DNA of 64,000 bases from Methylotenera sp. (GCA_020622105.1 JAHRYP010000006.1:62001-126000); one strand, 5' to 3'; counted from the first letter of the stretch, positions 17,475 to 27,995 are shown. Translations and numbers: made by a program. The notes: a model not told the origin generated them from the sequence alone.

Positions 17475-18856
17475 AATTCCTGAATTTTTCTAGTAAGTGT
17501 ATTGCGGCCAATGCCTAGTTGCGTAGATGCTTCAACGCGGCGTCCATGTGTATGTTCAAGTGCTTTTTCAATTAATATGCGTTCGAAGATATGTGTGCGC
17601 GTTTCCATCACATTCTGTTCACCGCGGTTAAGCGCATCAGTAACTTCTAATGCTAGTGCCTCTTGCCAGGAAGCACTGCCAGCAGGTGTACCGGTATCTT
17701 CTTTGAGTTCCGGCGGCAGGTCTGCGATGTCGATATTCTGCCCCGGCGCCATCACAGTGAGCCAATGACATACGTTTTCCAGTTGCCTGACGTTGCCACT
17801 CCAGTTGACGGCGCTCAGGTACTTAAGTGCGGCAACAGAAGGTTGTTTGGCCTCTACGCCAAGTTCGGTAGCGCTGTGCTGCAGAAAGTGCTTGATGAGT
17901 AGCGGAATGTCTTCACGGCGCTCACGCAACGGCGGCAGGCGCAATCTGATCACATTCAGGCGGTGAAACAGATCTTCCCGGAACAGTCCGTTTTTAACGC
18001 GTTGTTCTAGGTCTTGGTGGGTAGCGGCAATAATGCGTACGTTGACTTTAATGGGCTGATGTCCGCCTACACGGTAAAACTGACCATCACTTAATACACG
18101 TAGTAGTCTTGTTTGCAGGTCCGCAGGCATGTCGCCGATTTCATCCAGAAAAAGCGTGCCAGTGTCAGCCTGCTCAAAGCGGCCACGACGTGATGCCGCT
18201 GCACCGGTAAATGCACCGCGTTCATGGCCAAACAGTTCAGACTCCAGTAAATCTTTAGGAATAGCCGCAGTATTGATCGCAATAAAAGGTTTGTCAGCAC
18301 GCGGACTGTGGCGGTGCAGTGCACGCGCTACCAGCTCTTTACCGCTACCTGATTCGCCGTTGATCAGTACCGTAGCATGCGAGCGGCTTAAGCGGCCAAT
18401 AGCGCGAAATACTTCCTGCATTGAAGGTGCCTGACCGATAATTTCTGGTGTGACTTCGCTGAGATTGTCATTTGTGTTATCTGTGGCCTGTCTTGTACTT
18501 TCTTCTACAGCGCGCTTAATGATATCAATGGCTTGATCAACATCAAAAGGTTTTGCCAGATACTCGAAAGCGCCGCCTTGGAATGCAGCAACAGCGCTTT
18601 CAAGGTCTGAATAGGCAGTCATGATAATCACTGGAATATCCGGGTATCTGCGCTTGATTTCACTTAGAAAATCCAGGCCTGAACCATTTGGCATGCGGAT
18701 ATCACTGACCACAACTTGTGGCTGCGTACGATCTAATTCGGTGAGCGCTTCGCTAATGCCAGAAAATGTCTTGAATTCGAGATCAGTGCGCGCAAGCGCT
18801 TTTTCGAAAACCCAGCGAATAGATTTGTCGTCATCAATAATCCAGATTGGTTTCAT
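17459..18856 (-). CDS. ntrC: Nitrogen regulation response regulator NtrC
   Basis: A 465-residue sigma-54 activator. The receiver domain carries the acidic pair near D8-D10 and the phosphoacceptor D52 (VVVSDIRMP). The AAA+ domain has Walker A GESGSGKE, the sigma-54 contact loop GAFTGA and LFLDEIGDMP. The C-terminal Fis-type helix-turn-helix (GRRVEASTQLGIGRNTLTRK) binds DNA. It should respond to NtrB and activate glnA, whose promoter region in this window holds matching boxes. It follows ntrB by 51 bp. Its last codons lie in an octamer repeat. Confidence 0.96.
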   Translation of the reverse strand: MKPIWIIDDDKSIRWVFEKALARTDLEFKTFSGISEALTELDRTQPQVVVSDIRMPNGSGLDFLSEIKRRYPDIPVIIMTAYSDLESAVAAFQGGAFEYLAKPFDVDQAIDIIKRAVEESTRQATDNTNDNLSEVTPEIIGQAPSMQEVFRAIGRLSRSHATVLINGESGSGKELVARALHRHSPRADKPFIAINTAAIPKDLLESELFGHERGAFTGAAASRRGRFEQADTGTLFLDEIGDMPADLQTRLLRVLSDGQFYRVGGHQPIKVNVRIIAATHQDLEQRVKNGLFREDLFHRLNVIRLRLPPLRERREDIPLLIKHFLQHSATELGVEAKQPSVAALKYLSAVNWSGNVRQLENVCHWLTVMAPGQNIDIADLPPELKEDTGTPAGSASWQEALALEVTDALNRGEQNVMETRTHIFERILIEKALEHTHGRRVEASTQLGIGRNTLTRKIQELGIEE

Positions 18857-18907
18857 AAGTTTCTCTTAATTTAAAATACGCGTTTATGTATGCGTAATAA
18901 TTGTTTG

Positions 18908-20002
18908 TTATTGTTGATTGATAGCTGGTTTAACTGCTTTGGTTTCTATAGGCAGCAGAATCGTGAAGCAGGTATTGCCAGGCTCGCTCGTGCACTCAAT
19001 CATGCCGTGGTGCTGCGTAATAAAAGTCTGTGCTAAAGTTAAACCCAAGCCGGAGCCACCTTCGCTGCCTGAAACCAGAGGGTAAAAAATACGGTCACGT
19101 ATATCAGCCGGAATGCCGGGGCCGTTATCTATAATTTCCAGTTTAATCGCAACGCGATAGCGTTTTCTCGCAAGTGTTACCTGCCGCTCCGCGCGTGTCC
19201 TGAATATAATCTGACTCGCAGGTGTTTTATGCGCTTGCATGGCCTGTACGGCATTACGTGCAATATTAAGCACAGCCTGAATCAGTTTTTCCCGGTCGCC
19301 GATCAGCTCCGGCAGGCTCAAATCATAATCGCGTTTAATAATGACGGATTGCGGCGACTCTGCCAGCAGCAGGCTCCTTACGCGCTCCAGTACTTCGTGG
19401 ATATTGGTTGGCTGGTATTTAGGTACGCGATGCGGGATCAGCAACCTGTCCATGAGTGCCTGCAGGCGATCGGCTTCCTTAATGATCACTTGGGTGTATT
19501 CACGTAAGCTTGGTGATGGTAGCTCGTGTTCCAATAGCTGCGCCGCGCCCCGCAGGCCGCCCAGAGGATTGCGAATCTCATGCGCAAGGTTACGTAGCAG
19601 CTCGGCATTCGCCTGCTGTTGAATCAGCATGCGCTCTTCACGTGCGATACGCAGTTGCGCATCCATCTGCTGAAATTCAAGAATCAATGTAGCAGCAGGC
19701 GATTCAATAGGGGTAACCGTGCAGGTCACAGCAAAAGAATTATGCCGATGTGTACTGATCGTAAATTCGTGCTCGCGGAAAGGGCTTTGCTGCTGTATAG
19801 CATTGTTAACTGCCATCATCAGGATATCGCAGTTAGGAAACACTTCACTGATGTGCAGCCCGATAATCTGGGTGGCGCTGAACGCAAAGATAATCTCTGT
19901 CCCAGGGTTAACGTAAACCACGCGACAATTGTGATCGAGCAAGATAATTGCGGTCGCTAAATGCTCTAACCCGGCAAAATGGTCTGGTGTTTTTTGAACC
20001 AT
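18908..20002 (-). CDS. ntrB: Nitrogen regulation sensor histidine kinase NtrB
   Basis: A 364-residue soluble histidine kinase/phosphatase that sets NtrC phosphorylation under PII control. An N-terminal PAS domain (about residues 9-115) precedes the dimerisation helix with the phosphorylated His141 in NLAHEIRNPLGG. The ATPase domain shows NIARNAVQAM (N box), DNGPGIP (G1) and GGSGLGLTLA (G2). No membrane segment is present, as expected for NtrB. The order glnA, DUF4124 gene, ntrB, ntrC on one strand is typical of Betaproteobacteria. Confidence 0.95.
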   Translation of the reverse strand: MVQKTPDHFAGLEHLATAIILLDHNCRVVYVNPGTEIIFAFSATQIIGLHISEVFPNCDILMMAVNNAIQQQSPFREHEFTISTHRHNSFAVTCTVTPIESPAATLILEFQQMDAQLRIAREERMLIQQQANAELLRNLAHEIRNPLGGLRGAAQLLEHELPSPSLREYTQVIIKEADRLQALMDRLLIPHRVPKYQPTNIHEVLERVRSLLLAESPQSVIIKRDYDLSLPELIGDREKLIQAVLNIARNAVQAMQAHKTPASQIIFRTRAERQVTLARKRYRVAIKLEIIDNGPGIPADIRDRIFYPLVSGSEGGSGLGLTLAQTFITQHHGMIECTSEPGNTCFTILLPIETKAVKPAINQQ

Positions 20003-20333
20003 AGTATTAATGCACTCAAAGTTTCAGTAATCATACTATGAATAAAGCAAAAGGTAGGCCAGTTAGGCCTATATAGACTATTATTTTGAGAGGATGTTTT
20101 TTGAGTACGTAAATTAGTATTAAATGCTAATAATTGGTTTGGCTTAAATGAAACTTAATTGCCGCCCATCAGGCTAAGCTAGCGGTTAAAGGTTAAATCG
20201 CTCGCAATGACGGCATCTCAAAGATGAGCATTAGCAATTCGGCACATAAGGCTTCGTGACAATTTAATCGTACTGAATCAATAGAGCATTGATTGATGAA
20301 TTGATTGACAACTTTCAATACTTTGAGCGTTAA
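20003..20333. other. Intergenic region with repeat remnant
   Basis: This 331-bp gap lies between the ntrB start and the end of the DUF4124 gene. It must contain the ntrB promoter, though I see no clear -35/-10 pair. At 20199-20213 it contains CGCTCGCAATGACGG, matching one end of the inverted-repeat element at 17278-17357 but with no second arm nearby, so it looks like a decayed copy. No coding frame is convincing. Confidence 0.5.
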
Positions 20334-20837
20334 TTAACGCAGCGAATCGAGCTCTTTTTGCAGTAATTCGATATTTTTCTCGTGGTTATCTACGTTTTCT
20401 TTGAGCCCCTTCATTTTTGCTTCAAATTTAGGCACATTACGGAAAGTCTGACCGCTGGCGGTTCTATATACCTCGGGATTGGATTCGCCTTCTGCGTAAG
20501 CTTTTTTCGCTTCTTCAAGTGCTGCTTTTTCGGCATCCAGTTCGCCCTGCAAGATGCTCCTACGCTTGCTGTCACGTTGATTTTGCGTATCTTTATCTAC
20601 ACGTGGAAAACTATCTGGCGTTGCGGTGCGTTTATTCGCAGTGTTGTTGGTTTTGGCTTTAGCGCGGTCATTGCTGATATTGTTTGCATCCGGATCTATC
20701 TCTAAACGTGTAGAACCCTTGGATTTAATGTTGGAGTAGGTGACGCGGCCATCTGCATCCACATGTTTGTATATTTCGGCAAATGCTGAGGGTGAGGCGA
20801 TGAGCGCAAGTAGCATCAAAAATAAGTGTTTTTTCAT
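20334..20837 (-). CDS. DUF4124 domain periplasmic protein
   Basis: A 167-residue exported protein. A signal peptide (MKKHLFLMLLALIASPSAFA) is followed by the DUF4124 signature EIYKHVDADGRVTYSNIKSKG at about residues 21-41. The rest is highly charged and helical, with a probable coiled coil from about residue 90 to the end (KRRSILQGELDAEKAALEEA, then NIELLQKELDSLR). Function is unknown. It sits between glnA and ntrB, a common betaproteobacterial position, but a terminator after glnA separates it from that gene. Confidence 0.85.
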   Translation of the reverse strand: MKKHLFLMLLALIASPSAFAEIYKHVDADGRVTYSNIKSKGSTRLEIDPDANNISNDRAKAKTNNTANKRTATPDSFPRVDKDTQNQRDSKRRSILQGELDAEKAALEEAKKAYAEGESNPEVYRTASGQTFRNVPKFEAKMKGLKENVDNHEKNIELLQKELDSLR

Positions 20838-20975
20838 GGGCTTAGTTTATTAGAGTTGAGTAGATTAGGCAACAAAGTTAGGTGCGGCAAGCGTTATGAT
20901 GCATGAGTAACCAGCTGTTACTAAATATAGAAACGGTTGGTAGTTTTATCAGTTGACATTTTAAATTGCAGGCAA

Positions 20976-21007
20976 TAAAAAAGGGCGAGAAGCTCGCCCT
21001 TTTTTAT
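20976..21007 (-). terminator. Intrinsic terminator after glnA
   Basis: AAAAAAGGGCGAG-AAG-CTCGCCCTTTTTT is a perfect stem with A/T runs on both sides, so it can work in both directions. It lies 17 bp beyond the glnA stop. Confidence 0.88.
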
Positions 21008-21024
21008 TTGCTAGTTAATGCAAA

Positions 21025-22434
21025 TTAGCATGAGTAATACAGACCAAACTCAGCTGGGTGCGGTGTAATGCGCACTTTGTTAACTTCTTCCATTTTCAGA
21101 TCAATATAAGCATTGATCCAGTCGTCAGTGAATACGCCGCCACGAGTCAAGAACTCACGGTCTTTATCCAAAGCTTCTAAAGCTTGCTCTAATGATGAAC
21201 AAACGGTTGGGATTTTAGCGTCTTCTTCTGGTGGCAGATGGTACAAGTCTTTTGTTGCTGGCTCACCTGGGTGAATCTTGTTTTGTACGCCATCTAAACC
21301 GGCCATCAGCAATGCTGAGAATGCCAGATATGGGTTAGCAATAGGATCTGGGAAGCGCGCTTCAACACGGCGTGCTTTGTCAGAGTGTACGAATGGAATA
21401 CGGATTGAAGCTGAACGGTTTTTAGCTGAGTAAGCCAGTTTAACCGGTGCTTCAAAGTGTGGAACCAGACGTTTGTATGAGTTAGTACCTGGGTTGGTAA
21501 TCGCGTTCAATGCACGGGCGTGTTTGATGATACCGCCGATGTAGTAAAGTGCGAACTCGCTCAAGCCAGCGTAGCCGTTACCTGCAAACAGGTTTTTGCC
21601 ATCTTTCCATACTGATTGGTGCACGTGCATACCGCTGCCGTTATCGCCAGCGAATGGTTTTGGCATGAATGTAGCTGTTTTGCCGTAAGCATGCGCTGTA
21701 TTCAAAATCACGTATTTCTGGATTTGTGTCCAGTCCGCGCGTTGTGTCAATGTGCTGAATCGAGTACCGATTTCACATTGGCCAGCAGTAGCAACTTCGT
21801 GGTGGTGCACTTCAACAGGCACGCCCATCGCTTCTAATGTTGTACACATTGCTGAACGGATGTCATGTAATGAATCGACTGGTGGCACTGGGAAGTAGCC
21901 GCCTTTAACGCCAGGACGGTGACCAGTATTGCCGCCTTCAAATTTCTCGTTTGAAGCCCATGCACCTTCTTCTGAGTTGATGCGTACTGAGCAGCCGCTC
22001 ATTGCAACTTCCCATTGAATGCTGTCAAAAATGAAGAATTCTGGTTCTGGACCAAAGTAAGCAGTATCGCCCAAGCCTGTTGATTTTAAGTAGGCTTCAG
22101 CGCGTTTTGCTAATGAACGTGGGTCACGGTCGTAACCTTTGCCATCAGTTGGGTCTACTACGTCACATGTCAGGATTAATGTTGGCTCGTCCATGAATGG
22201 ATCGATGTTTGCAGTTGTTGGATCAGGCATCAATTGCATATCTGATGCTTGAATACCTTTCCAGCCGCCAATTGATGAACCATCAAAAGCGTGGCCTTCT
22301 GTAAACTTGTCTTCATTAAAGTGAGAAACAGGCACAGTAACGTGTTGTTCCTTACCGCGTGTGTCTGTAAAACGAAAATCGACAAATTTGATGTCGTTTT
22401 CTTCTACCATTTTCATTACATTAGCCACTGACAT
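21025..22434 (-). CDS. glnA: Glutamine synthetase type I
   Basis: A 469-residue enzyme that forms glutamine from glutamate, ammonia and ATP as a dodecamer. Metal and substrate motifs are [21 protein letters not shown] and [16 protein letters not shown]. The adenylylation tyrosine is present at Y398 ([10 protein letters not shown]), so GlnE-type control is expected. AGGAGA lies just before the ATG. Upstream are a sigma-54 promoter and two NtrC boxes; downstream is a strong terminator, so it is monocistronic. Codon use is biased toward that of highly expressed genes. Confidence 0.97.
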   Translation of the reverse strand: MSVANVMKMVEENDIKFVDFRFTDTRGKEQHVTVPVSHFNEDKFTEGHAFDGSSIGGWKGIQASDMQLMPDPTTANIDPFMDEPTLILTCDVVDPTDGKGYDRDPRSLAKRAEAYLKSTGLGDTAYFGPEPEFFIFDSIQWEVAMSGCSVRINSEEGAWASNEKFEGGNTGHRPGVKGGYFPVPPVDSLHDIRSAMCTTLEAMGVPVEVHHHEVATAGQCEIGTRFSTLTQRADWTQIQKYVILNTAHAYGKTATFMPKPFAGDNGSGMHVHQSVWKDGKNLFAGNGYAGLSEFALYYIGGIIKHARALNAITNPGTNSYKRLVPHFEAPVKLAYSAKNRSASIRIPFVHSDKARRVEARFPDPIANPYLAFSALLMAGLDGVQNKIHPGEPATKDLYHLPPEEDAKIPTVCSSLEQALEALDKDREFLTRGGVFTDDWINAYIDLKMEEVNKVRITPHPAEFGLYYSC

Positions 22435-22517
22435 TTAGAATCTCCTAGTATGGTGTGGGTTAGAATTAATCAGTAAAACTTAAAAAATAAAACAAATAAA
22501 ATTTAACTCAGTAGATT

Positions 22518-22533
22518 AGCAGGAAACGTGCCA
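22518..22533 (-). promoter_or_regulatory. Sigma-54 promoter of glnA
   Basis: On the minus strand the sequence is TGGCACGTTTCCTGCT, matching the sigma-54 consensus TGGCACG-N4-TTGCT with one mismatch and exact GG-to-GC spacing. It lies about 85 bp upstream of the glnA ATG. Confidence 0.85.
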
Positions 22534-22592
22534 ATTTAAAATGGCTAAACCCCTGTAAATTTATTGAGATATAGAAATGTTTATATCAGTGA

Positions 22593-22640
22593 TGTTCCAT
22601 ATTGGTGCAAGAGTGAAATTTTATGCACCAAAACAGAACA
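22593..22640 (-). promoter_or_regulatory. Tandem NtrC binding sites upstream of glnA
   Basis: Two sites resemble the enterobacterial NtrC box TGCACC-N4-GGTGCA. Site 1 (22593-22610) reads on the minus strand TTGCACCAATATGGAACA. Site 2 (22624-22640) reads on the plus strand TGCACCAAAACAGAACA. Each has one perfect and one degenerate half. Their centres are about 30 bp apart, three helical turns, like the enhancer pair of E. coli glnA, and they lie 60-120 bp upstream of the sigma-54 promoter. Confidence 0.75.
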
Positions 22641-22747
22641 TTTCGCAGCTGTGAATTTTTTGTGAGTTTTAAGGCTATACTTTGCGAAATATAAAAGCGA
22701 CATTATAAAGCTAAAACAGAATTTGAAATTTCAAGAAAGATAAAATC

Positions 22748-23212
22748 ATGAATAAGCACGCTGAAATTATTGCAATTGCACAAAAACGCGCCGCAGAAAA
22801 AAACCTACCCTATGCCGGGGCATTAACGCCACAAGAAGCATTCGAAGTTTTGCAGGACAATTCACAGGCGTTGCTGGTAGATGTGCGTACTAAAGCCGAG
22901 CTGGAATTGGTCGGGCGGGTACCTGGTGCACTCAATGTAGAGTGGGCATTTTATCCCGGCATGGTGGCTAATGAGAATTTTGCCGAGCAATTGACGGCGG
23001 AGTTGAACAATCGCAACATCAGCAAAGATTCAGTGTTGATATTTTTATGTCGAACTGGTGGCCGCTCACATAATGCTGCCGCAGTTGCAGCTTCGCTTGG
23101 CTATGCGCAAGCTTACAACACGCTGGAAGGCTTTGAAGGCGAGGCGAACCCTGACAAGCAGCGCACCATGATTAACGGCTGGAAGCATGCCGGTTTGCCT
23201 TGGACAAACTAA
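22748..23212 (+). CDS. Rhodanese-like domain protein
   Basis: A 154-residue single-domain rhodanese. The active-site loop is CRTGGRS with the persulfide-forming Cys101, following VDVRTKAELELVGRVPGALNVEW, the usual substrate-side motif. Such proteins move sulfane sulfur between donors and acceptors; the partner is not evident. No signal peptide, so it is probably cytoplasmic. It is followed 12 bp later by aroE, and both probably share a transcript. TATACT at 22676-22681 could be its -10 box, but the -35 is poor. Confidence 0.88.
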   Translation: MNKHAEIIAIAQKRAAEKNLPYAGALTPQEAFEVLQDNSQALLVDVRTKAELELVGRVPGALNVEWAFYPGMVANENFAEQLTAELNNRNISKDSVLIFLCRTGGRSHNAAAVAASLGYAQAYNTLEGFEGEANPDKQRTMINGWKHAGLPWTN

Positions 23213-23224
23213 GGTTAATGAATC

Positions 23225-24052
23225 ATGGTTGATAAGTACGCTGTCCTTGGTAATCCAATAGCCCATAGTAAGTCGCCTGTAATCCATGAAGCATTTGCAA
23301 AACAAACACAGCAGAGTCTGAGTTACGAGCGCATTCTGGCACCGCTGGATGCCTTTGCGGCAACAGTCCAGGATTTAATCGCTAAAGGTTACAAGGGTGT
23401 CAATGTAACTGTGCCATTTAAGTTTGAAGCTTACACGCTGGCTCATGAGCAAAGCGTCCGCGCATCGAGTGCGGGGGCGGCTAATACGCTTATTTTTGAT
23501 GGGCAGAAAATTGCGGCGGATAACACGGATGGTGCTGGCCTGGTGCGTGATATAGAGCAGAATTTAGAAGTGCCATTATCAGGTAAGCGCGTACTGCTGC
23601 TAGGCGCCGGTGGTGCAGCTGAAGGGGTGTTGCAGCCTATGCTGGCTGCAAATCCTGCCTTGCTGGTGATCGCTAATCGTACTTTAGATAAAGCGCTGGC
23701 GATGGCCAGTAAAGCTGCTGCAAGCACAATATCCTCATCTTCGATCACTGTGACGGGCTGTACATTCAAAGATTTGCAAGGGCAGCAGTTCGATGTAGTG
23801 ATCAACGCAACTTCGGCCGGCTTAACGGATACGGCTTTACCAATATCGGATACGGTTTTTGCAGATGGCTGTTTAGCTTATGACATGATGTATGGCCGTG
23901 AAACGCCTTTTATGGCACAGGCACGCGCTAACGGAGCACGCGTAGCAGATGGCTTGGGTATGCTGGTAGAGCAGGCTGCAGAAGCGTTTTATTTGTGGCG
24001 CGGGGTTAGACCGCAAACGCGGCCCGTCATTGAAATGATGAGAGCGCTATGA
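23225..24052 (+). CDS. aroE: Shikimate dehydrogenase
   Basis: A 275-residue NADPH-dependent enzyme that reduces 3-dehydroshikimate to shikimate. N-terminal shikimate-binding residues lie in GNPIAHSKSPVIHE, the catalytic lysine in VNVTVPFKFEAY, and the Asp in NTDGAG. The nucleotide-binding loop is GAGGAAEG and the adenosine-phosphate motif NRT follows. Length is normal. Its TGA is immediately followed by the ATG of mtgA, so the two are translationally coupled. Confidence 0.96.
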   Translation: MVDKYAVLGNPIAHSKSPVIHEAFAKQTQQSLSYERILAPLDAFAATVQDLIAKGYKGVNVTVPFKFEAYTLAHEQSVRASSAGAANTLIFDGQKIAADNTDGAGLVRDIEQNLEVPLSGKRVLLLGAGGAAEGVLQPMLAANPALLVIANRTLDKALAMASKAAASTISSSSITVTGCTFKDLQGQQFDVVINATSAGLTDTALPISDTVFADGCLAYDMMYGRETPFMAQARANGARVADGLGMLVEQAAEAFYLWRGVRPQTRPVIEMMRAL

Positions 24053-24805
24053 ATGCTTAGAAAATTTTTAAATGATTGGCTGTTGAATCAGCGCCCCGGT
24101 GCCAAGCCTTTGACCAGAGGCGGTTATATCAAGCGTGGCTTGGTATTGCTGGTGACGTTTATTGTGCTTTATCAAATCTGGATATTTCTGCATATTTGCT
24201 GGTGGATTAAATTTAATCCGCATTCAAGCGCGTTCATGCAAGATCGCTTGGAAATTATTCAAATGAAACGACCGGATGCAGAGCTTAAGTATAAGTGGGT
24301 GAATTACGAAAAAATCTCCATTCATCTTAAGCGTGCAGTGATCGCCTCTGAAGATGCAAAATTTCTTGAGCATGAAGGATTTGATTGGGATGGCATTCAG
24401 AAAGCGTATGAGAAGAATCTGAAAAAAGGCAAGATTGTTGCGGGCGGCTCTACCATCAGCCAGCAGCTGGCAAAAAATCTGTTTTTATCAACCAAGCGCA
24501 CGCCCTGGCGTAAGGCACAGGAAGTCGTGATTACGCTTATGCTGGAAAAGATGCTGAGTAAACGACGCATTCTGGAAATATATCTGAATGTGATTGAATG
24601 GGGCAACGGAGTGTTTGGCGCAGAAGCCGCTGCAAGGCATTACTATAAAACCAGTGCATCAAAACTCAGTTCTGGTCAGTCGGCTAGGCTGGCAGCGATG
24701 ATTCCTAACCCGCGGTTTTATGATCAGCACCAGTATACGCGTTACCTGAATCGCCGCACTGCGACGATTCAAGCAAGGATGTATATGGTTCAGGTGCCTA
24801 AGTAG
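24053..24805 (+). CDS. mtgA: Monofunctional biosynthetic peptidoglycan transglycosylase
   Basis: A 250-residue inner-membrane glycosyltransferase that polymerises lipid II. One N-terminal membrane segment (about residues 29-51) is followed by the GT51 motifs ASEDAKFLEHEGFDW, GGSTISQQLAKNLFLS and KRRILEIYLNVIEWG. No transpeptidase domain is present. It complements PBP1A at 3808-6273. Translation is coupled to aroE with no gap, the common aroE-mtgA order in Betaproteobacteria. Confidence 0.95.
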   Translation: MLRKFLNDWLLNQRPGAKPLTRGGYIKRGLVLLVTFIVLYQIWIFLHICWWIKFNPHSSAFMQDRLEIIQMKRPDAELKYKWVNYEKISIHLKRAVIASEDAKFLEHEGFDWDGIQKAYEKNLKKGKIVAGGSTISQQLAKNLFLSTKRTPWRKAQEVVITLMLEKMLSKRRILEIYLNVIEWGNGVFGAEAAARHYYKTSASKLSSGQSARLAAMIPNPRFYDQHQYTRYLNRRTATIQARMYMVQVPK

Positions 24806-24820
24806 CCAGATTCTGGACTA

Positions 24821-25060
24821 TTAACGGGGTTGATCATTGTCTATGATTAAGCCAACAATTTTTCTTACGATAGGTGCTACGATTAAAACTGCCGGAAATG
24901 CAATTGGCCATGCGTGAATGAATGCGCGTAGCCATTGCATCATAAACTGCTCATGAATGCCTGTGAACAGAGCGGTAAGCACTCCAGACATCAGCATGGC
25001 CATCAATAATGACATCACGAATGCAAATACAATATTGGTATATTTTTTGTGTATTTTCAT
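24821..25060 (-). CDS. DUF2798 small membrane protein
   Basis: A 79-residue protein with two membrane helices, about residues 8-32 (IVFAFVMSLLMAMLMSGVLTA) and 48-70 (HAWPIAFPAVLIVAPIVRKIV). The WPIAFP and APIVRK motifs are typical of DUF2798. Function is unknown. It is convergent with mtgA and upstream of nothing on its strand but uvrA's 3' end, so it is probably transcribed alone or by read-through from uvrA. Confidence 0.8.
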   Translation of the reverse strand: MKIHKKYTNIVFAFVMSLLMAMLMSGVLTALFTGIHEQFMMQWLRAFIHAWPIAFPAVLIVAPIVRKIVGLIIDNDQPR

Positions 25061-25085
25061 ACTTGTAATAAACCTACAATTTATA

Positions 25086-27899
25086 TTAAAGCATGTGTTT
25101 TAAATACTTCGCAGTGTAGCTGCTGCCGTTTTGTGCAACCTGTTCTGGCGTGCCTTCCGCAATGATCATGCCGCCGCCATCGCCGCCTTCAGGCCCCATG
25201 TCTACAATCCAGTCAGCAGTTTTAATTACATCAAGGTTGTGTTCAATAATCACGATGGTGTTGCCGGCATCACGCAGGCGGTGAATCACATCAAGCAGCA
25301 ATTGAATATCAGCAAAATGCAAGCCGGTGGTAGGTTCGTCCAGAATATACAAGGTGCGGCCAGTATCGCGTTTGCTGAGTTCCAGTGCCAGCTTTACGCG
25401 CTGCGCTTCACCGCCGGATAGTGTTGTTGCGCTTTGCCCCAGCGTGATATAGCCCAGGCCAACATCGAGCAGGGTTTGCAGTTTACGTGCAATCACAGGC
25501 TGTGCGCTGAAGAAAGCATGTGCCTGCTCAACTGTCATGCCTAAAATCTCATGAATGTTTTTGCCTTTGAATTGTACTTCCAGCGTTTCACGATTATAGC
25601 GGTGACCTTTGCACACATCGCATGGTACATATACGTCGGGTAAAAAGTGCATTTCCACGCGAATTACGCCGTCACCTTGGCAAGATTCGCAACGGCCGCC
25701 TTTGACATTGAATGAATAGCGGCCAGGGCCATAACCGCGTGCGCGGCTTTCCGGCACGTTGGCAAATAAATCCCGTATCGGCGTAAACAGGCCGGTGTAG
25801 GTTGCAGGGTTGGAGCGTGGCGTGCGCCCGATAGGGCTTTGGTCTACATCAACTACCTTGTCAAAAAATTCCAGTCCTTCCATTTCGCCATACGGCGCAG
25901 ACTCGGTGCTGCTACCGTATAGATGGTGCGCAACAATGCGGTACAGCGTGTCGTTAATCAGCGTAGATTTGCCGCTGCCGGATACACCGGTAATGCAGCT
26001 GAGTAAGCCAACCGGCAGCTTCAAGGTCACGTCTTTGAGGTTGTTGCCGGTAGCGTGGGTCAGTTTCATCCAGCGTGCAGGGTCAGCTGCGGTGCGTTTT
26101 TTGTTGTAGGTGATCTGGCGTTTGCCGCTGAGATATTCACCGGTGACCGAGTTGGGATTATCTTTAATCTGTTGCGGTGTGCCTTCTGCCACAATACGTC
26201 CGCCGTGTTCACCTGCACCGGGACCAATGTCAATGACATAATCCGCTTCCATAATCGCATCCTGATCATGCTCCACCACAATCACGCTGTTGCCGATGTC
26301 GCGCAAACGTTTCAGGGTATCAAGCAGGCGGTCATTATCGCGCTGATGCAAACCGATGGATGGTTCATCCAATACATACATCACGCCAGTGAGACCACTG
26401 CCGATTTGTGAGGCGAGGCGAATACGCTGCGCTTCACCGCCGGACAAGGTTTCAGCAGAGCGTGATAGTGATAAATACTCTAGGCCGACGTTGGTCAGGA
26501 ATTTGAGGCGATTGCTGATCTCTTTAACAATTTTGTCAGCAATGGCAAGTTTAGCCCCTGTTAACTCAATCGTATCAAAGAAAGTAAGTGCTTGCTTTAG
26601 TGGCACTTCACATACTTCATGAATGTTTTTGTTACCGACTTTTACGTGGCGCGCTTCTTTACGCAGGCGGGTGCCGACACAATCCGGGCAGGTTTGTGAG
26701 TTCAAGTATTTTGCCAGTTCTTCACGTACAGTTTGTGAGTCGGTCTCGTGGTAGCGTCTTTGCAGGTTATTTAAAATGCCTTCAAAGGCGTGGTTTTTTT
26801 GATAGAACACGCCACGTTCATTTAAGTATTTGAATGCTATTTCTTCTTTACCGCTGCCATGCAGCAAAATGTGCTGCACATGTTCCGGCAATTTTTCGAA
26901 AGTAGTATCCAGGTCAAATTTGTAGTGCTCAGCCAGGCTCGCCAGCATCTGGAAATAAAACTGGTTGCGTCTGTCCCAGCCTTTAATTGCACCAGCTGCC
27001 AGTGATAAATGCGGGAATGCAACTACGCGTTTTGGGTCAAAAAAGTTGATGTTGCCCAAGCCGTCACATTTAGGGCAAGCACCCATCGGGTTGTTAAATG
27101 AGAATAGGCGGGGTTCTAATTCCGCAAGTGAATAGTCACACACCGGGCATGAAAACTTCGCGGAGAATAAATGTTCTTTTTCAGAATCCATCTCGACGGC
27201 AATCGCTTTGCCTTCGGCCAAACGTAAGGCAGTTTCAAATGATTCTGCGATACGCTGTTTCATATCCGCTTTAACTTTGATGCGGTCAACCACTACATCT
27301 ACATTGTGCTTGGTGGTTTTTGCCAACTGCGGCAGTGCATCCACTTCATAAATTTTGCCGTCCACGCGCAAGCGCACAAAGCCCTGTGCTTTCAGTTCTT
27401 CAAATAAATCAACTTGCTCGCCCTTACGGTTAGATACAACCGGTGCCAGTATCATTAATTTGGTTTCTTCAGGCAGCGCTAACACGCTGTCTACCATCTG
27501 GCTTACGGTCTGCGCTTCGAGCTTGATGCCATGCTCCGGACATTCCGGGTCACCGGCGCGCGCGTACAGCAGTCTCAAGTAGTCATGAATTTCGGTAACC
27601 GTGCCTACAGTAGAGCGTGGGTTATGCGAGGTGGATTTTTGCTCAATAGAAATAGCAGGCGATAAGCCTTCAATTAAATCAACGTCAGGTTTGTCCATGC
27701 GCGCCAGAAATTGACGTGCATAAGCGGAAAGTGACTCCACATAGCGGCGCTGACCCTCGGCGTAGAGCGTATCAAAAGCCAGGGAAGACTTGCCGGAACC
27801 GGACAGACCGGTAATTACTACCAGCTTGTTACGCGGGATATCCAGCGATATATTCTTTAAATTGTGGGTACGCGCACCGCGAATACGAATTAATTCCAT
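25086..27899 (-). CDS. uvrA: Excinuclease ABC subunit UvrA
   Basis: A 937-residue damage sensor of nucleotide excision repair. It has two ABC ATPase modules: Walker [21 protein letters not shown] near residues 31-38 and GVSGSGKST near residue 640, each with a LSGGEAQR signature. Zinc-finger cysteines appear in [19 protein letters not shown] and in CESCQGDG / [10 protein letters not shown]. Length is standard. It diverges from the transporter gene at 27996; I looked for a LexA box in the 96-bp gap and saw none. Confidence 0.97.
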   Translation of the reverse strand: MELIRIRGARTHNLKNISLDIPRNKLVVITGLSGSGKSSLAFDTLYAEGQRRYVESLSAYARQFLARMDKPDVDLIEGLSPAISIEQKSTSHNPRSTVGTVTEIHDYLRLLYARAGDPECPEHGIKLEAQTVSQMVDSVLALPEETKLMILAPVVSNRKGEQVDLFEELKAQGFVRLRVDGKIYEVDALPQLAKTTKHNVDVVVDRIKVKADMKQRIAESFETALRLAEGKAIAVEMDSEKEHLFSAKFSCPVCDYSLAELEPRLFSFNNPMGACPKCDGLGNINFFDPKRVVAFPHLSLAAGAIKGWDRRNQFYFQMLASLAEHYKFDLDTTFEKLPEHVQHILLHGSGKEEIAFKYLNERGVFYQKNHAFEGILNNLQRRYHETDSQTVREELAKYLNSQTCPDCVGTRLRKEARHVKVGNKNIHEVCEVPLKQALTFFDTIELTGAKLAIADKIVKEISNRLKFLTNVGLEYLSLSRSAETLSGGEAQRIRLASQIGSGLTGVMYVLDEPSIGLHQRDNDRLLDTLKRLRDIGNSVIVVEHDQDAIMEADYVIDIGPGAGEHGGRIVAEGTPQQIKDNPNSVTGEYLSGKRQITYNKKRTAADPARWMKLTHATGNNLKDVTLKLPVGLLSCITGVSGSGKSTLINDTLYRIVAHHLYGSSTESAPYGEMEGLEFFDKVVDVDQSPIGRTPRSNPATYTGLFTPIRDLFANVPESRARGYGPGRYSFNVKGGRCESCQGDGVIRVEMHFLPDVYVPCDVCKGHRYNRETLEVQFKGKNIHEILGMTVEQAHAFFSAQPVIARKLQTLLDVGLGYITLGQSATTLSGGEAQRVKLALELSKRDTGRTLYILDEPTTGLHFADIQLLLDVIHRLRDAGNTIVIIEHNLDVIKTADWIVDMGPEGGDGGGMIIAEGTPEQVAQNGSSYTAKYLKHML

Positions 27900-27995
27900 T
27901 GAGCTAAATCCATCATGCTTTTATTAAGCTTTTACTAAAAATTGGGGCAACCTGCTAATATACCCACTTTTACGCATTAAGATTAATTATTTTTC

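Noticed and set aside
27900-27995. LexA box before uvrA
   Set aside because: No CTG-N10-CAG palindrome is present in the gap; CTGCTAATATACCCAC is only a half match.
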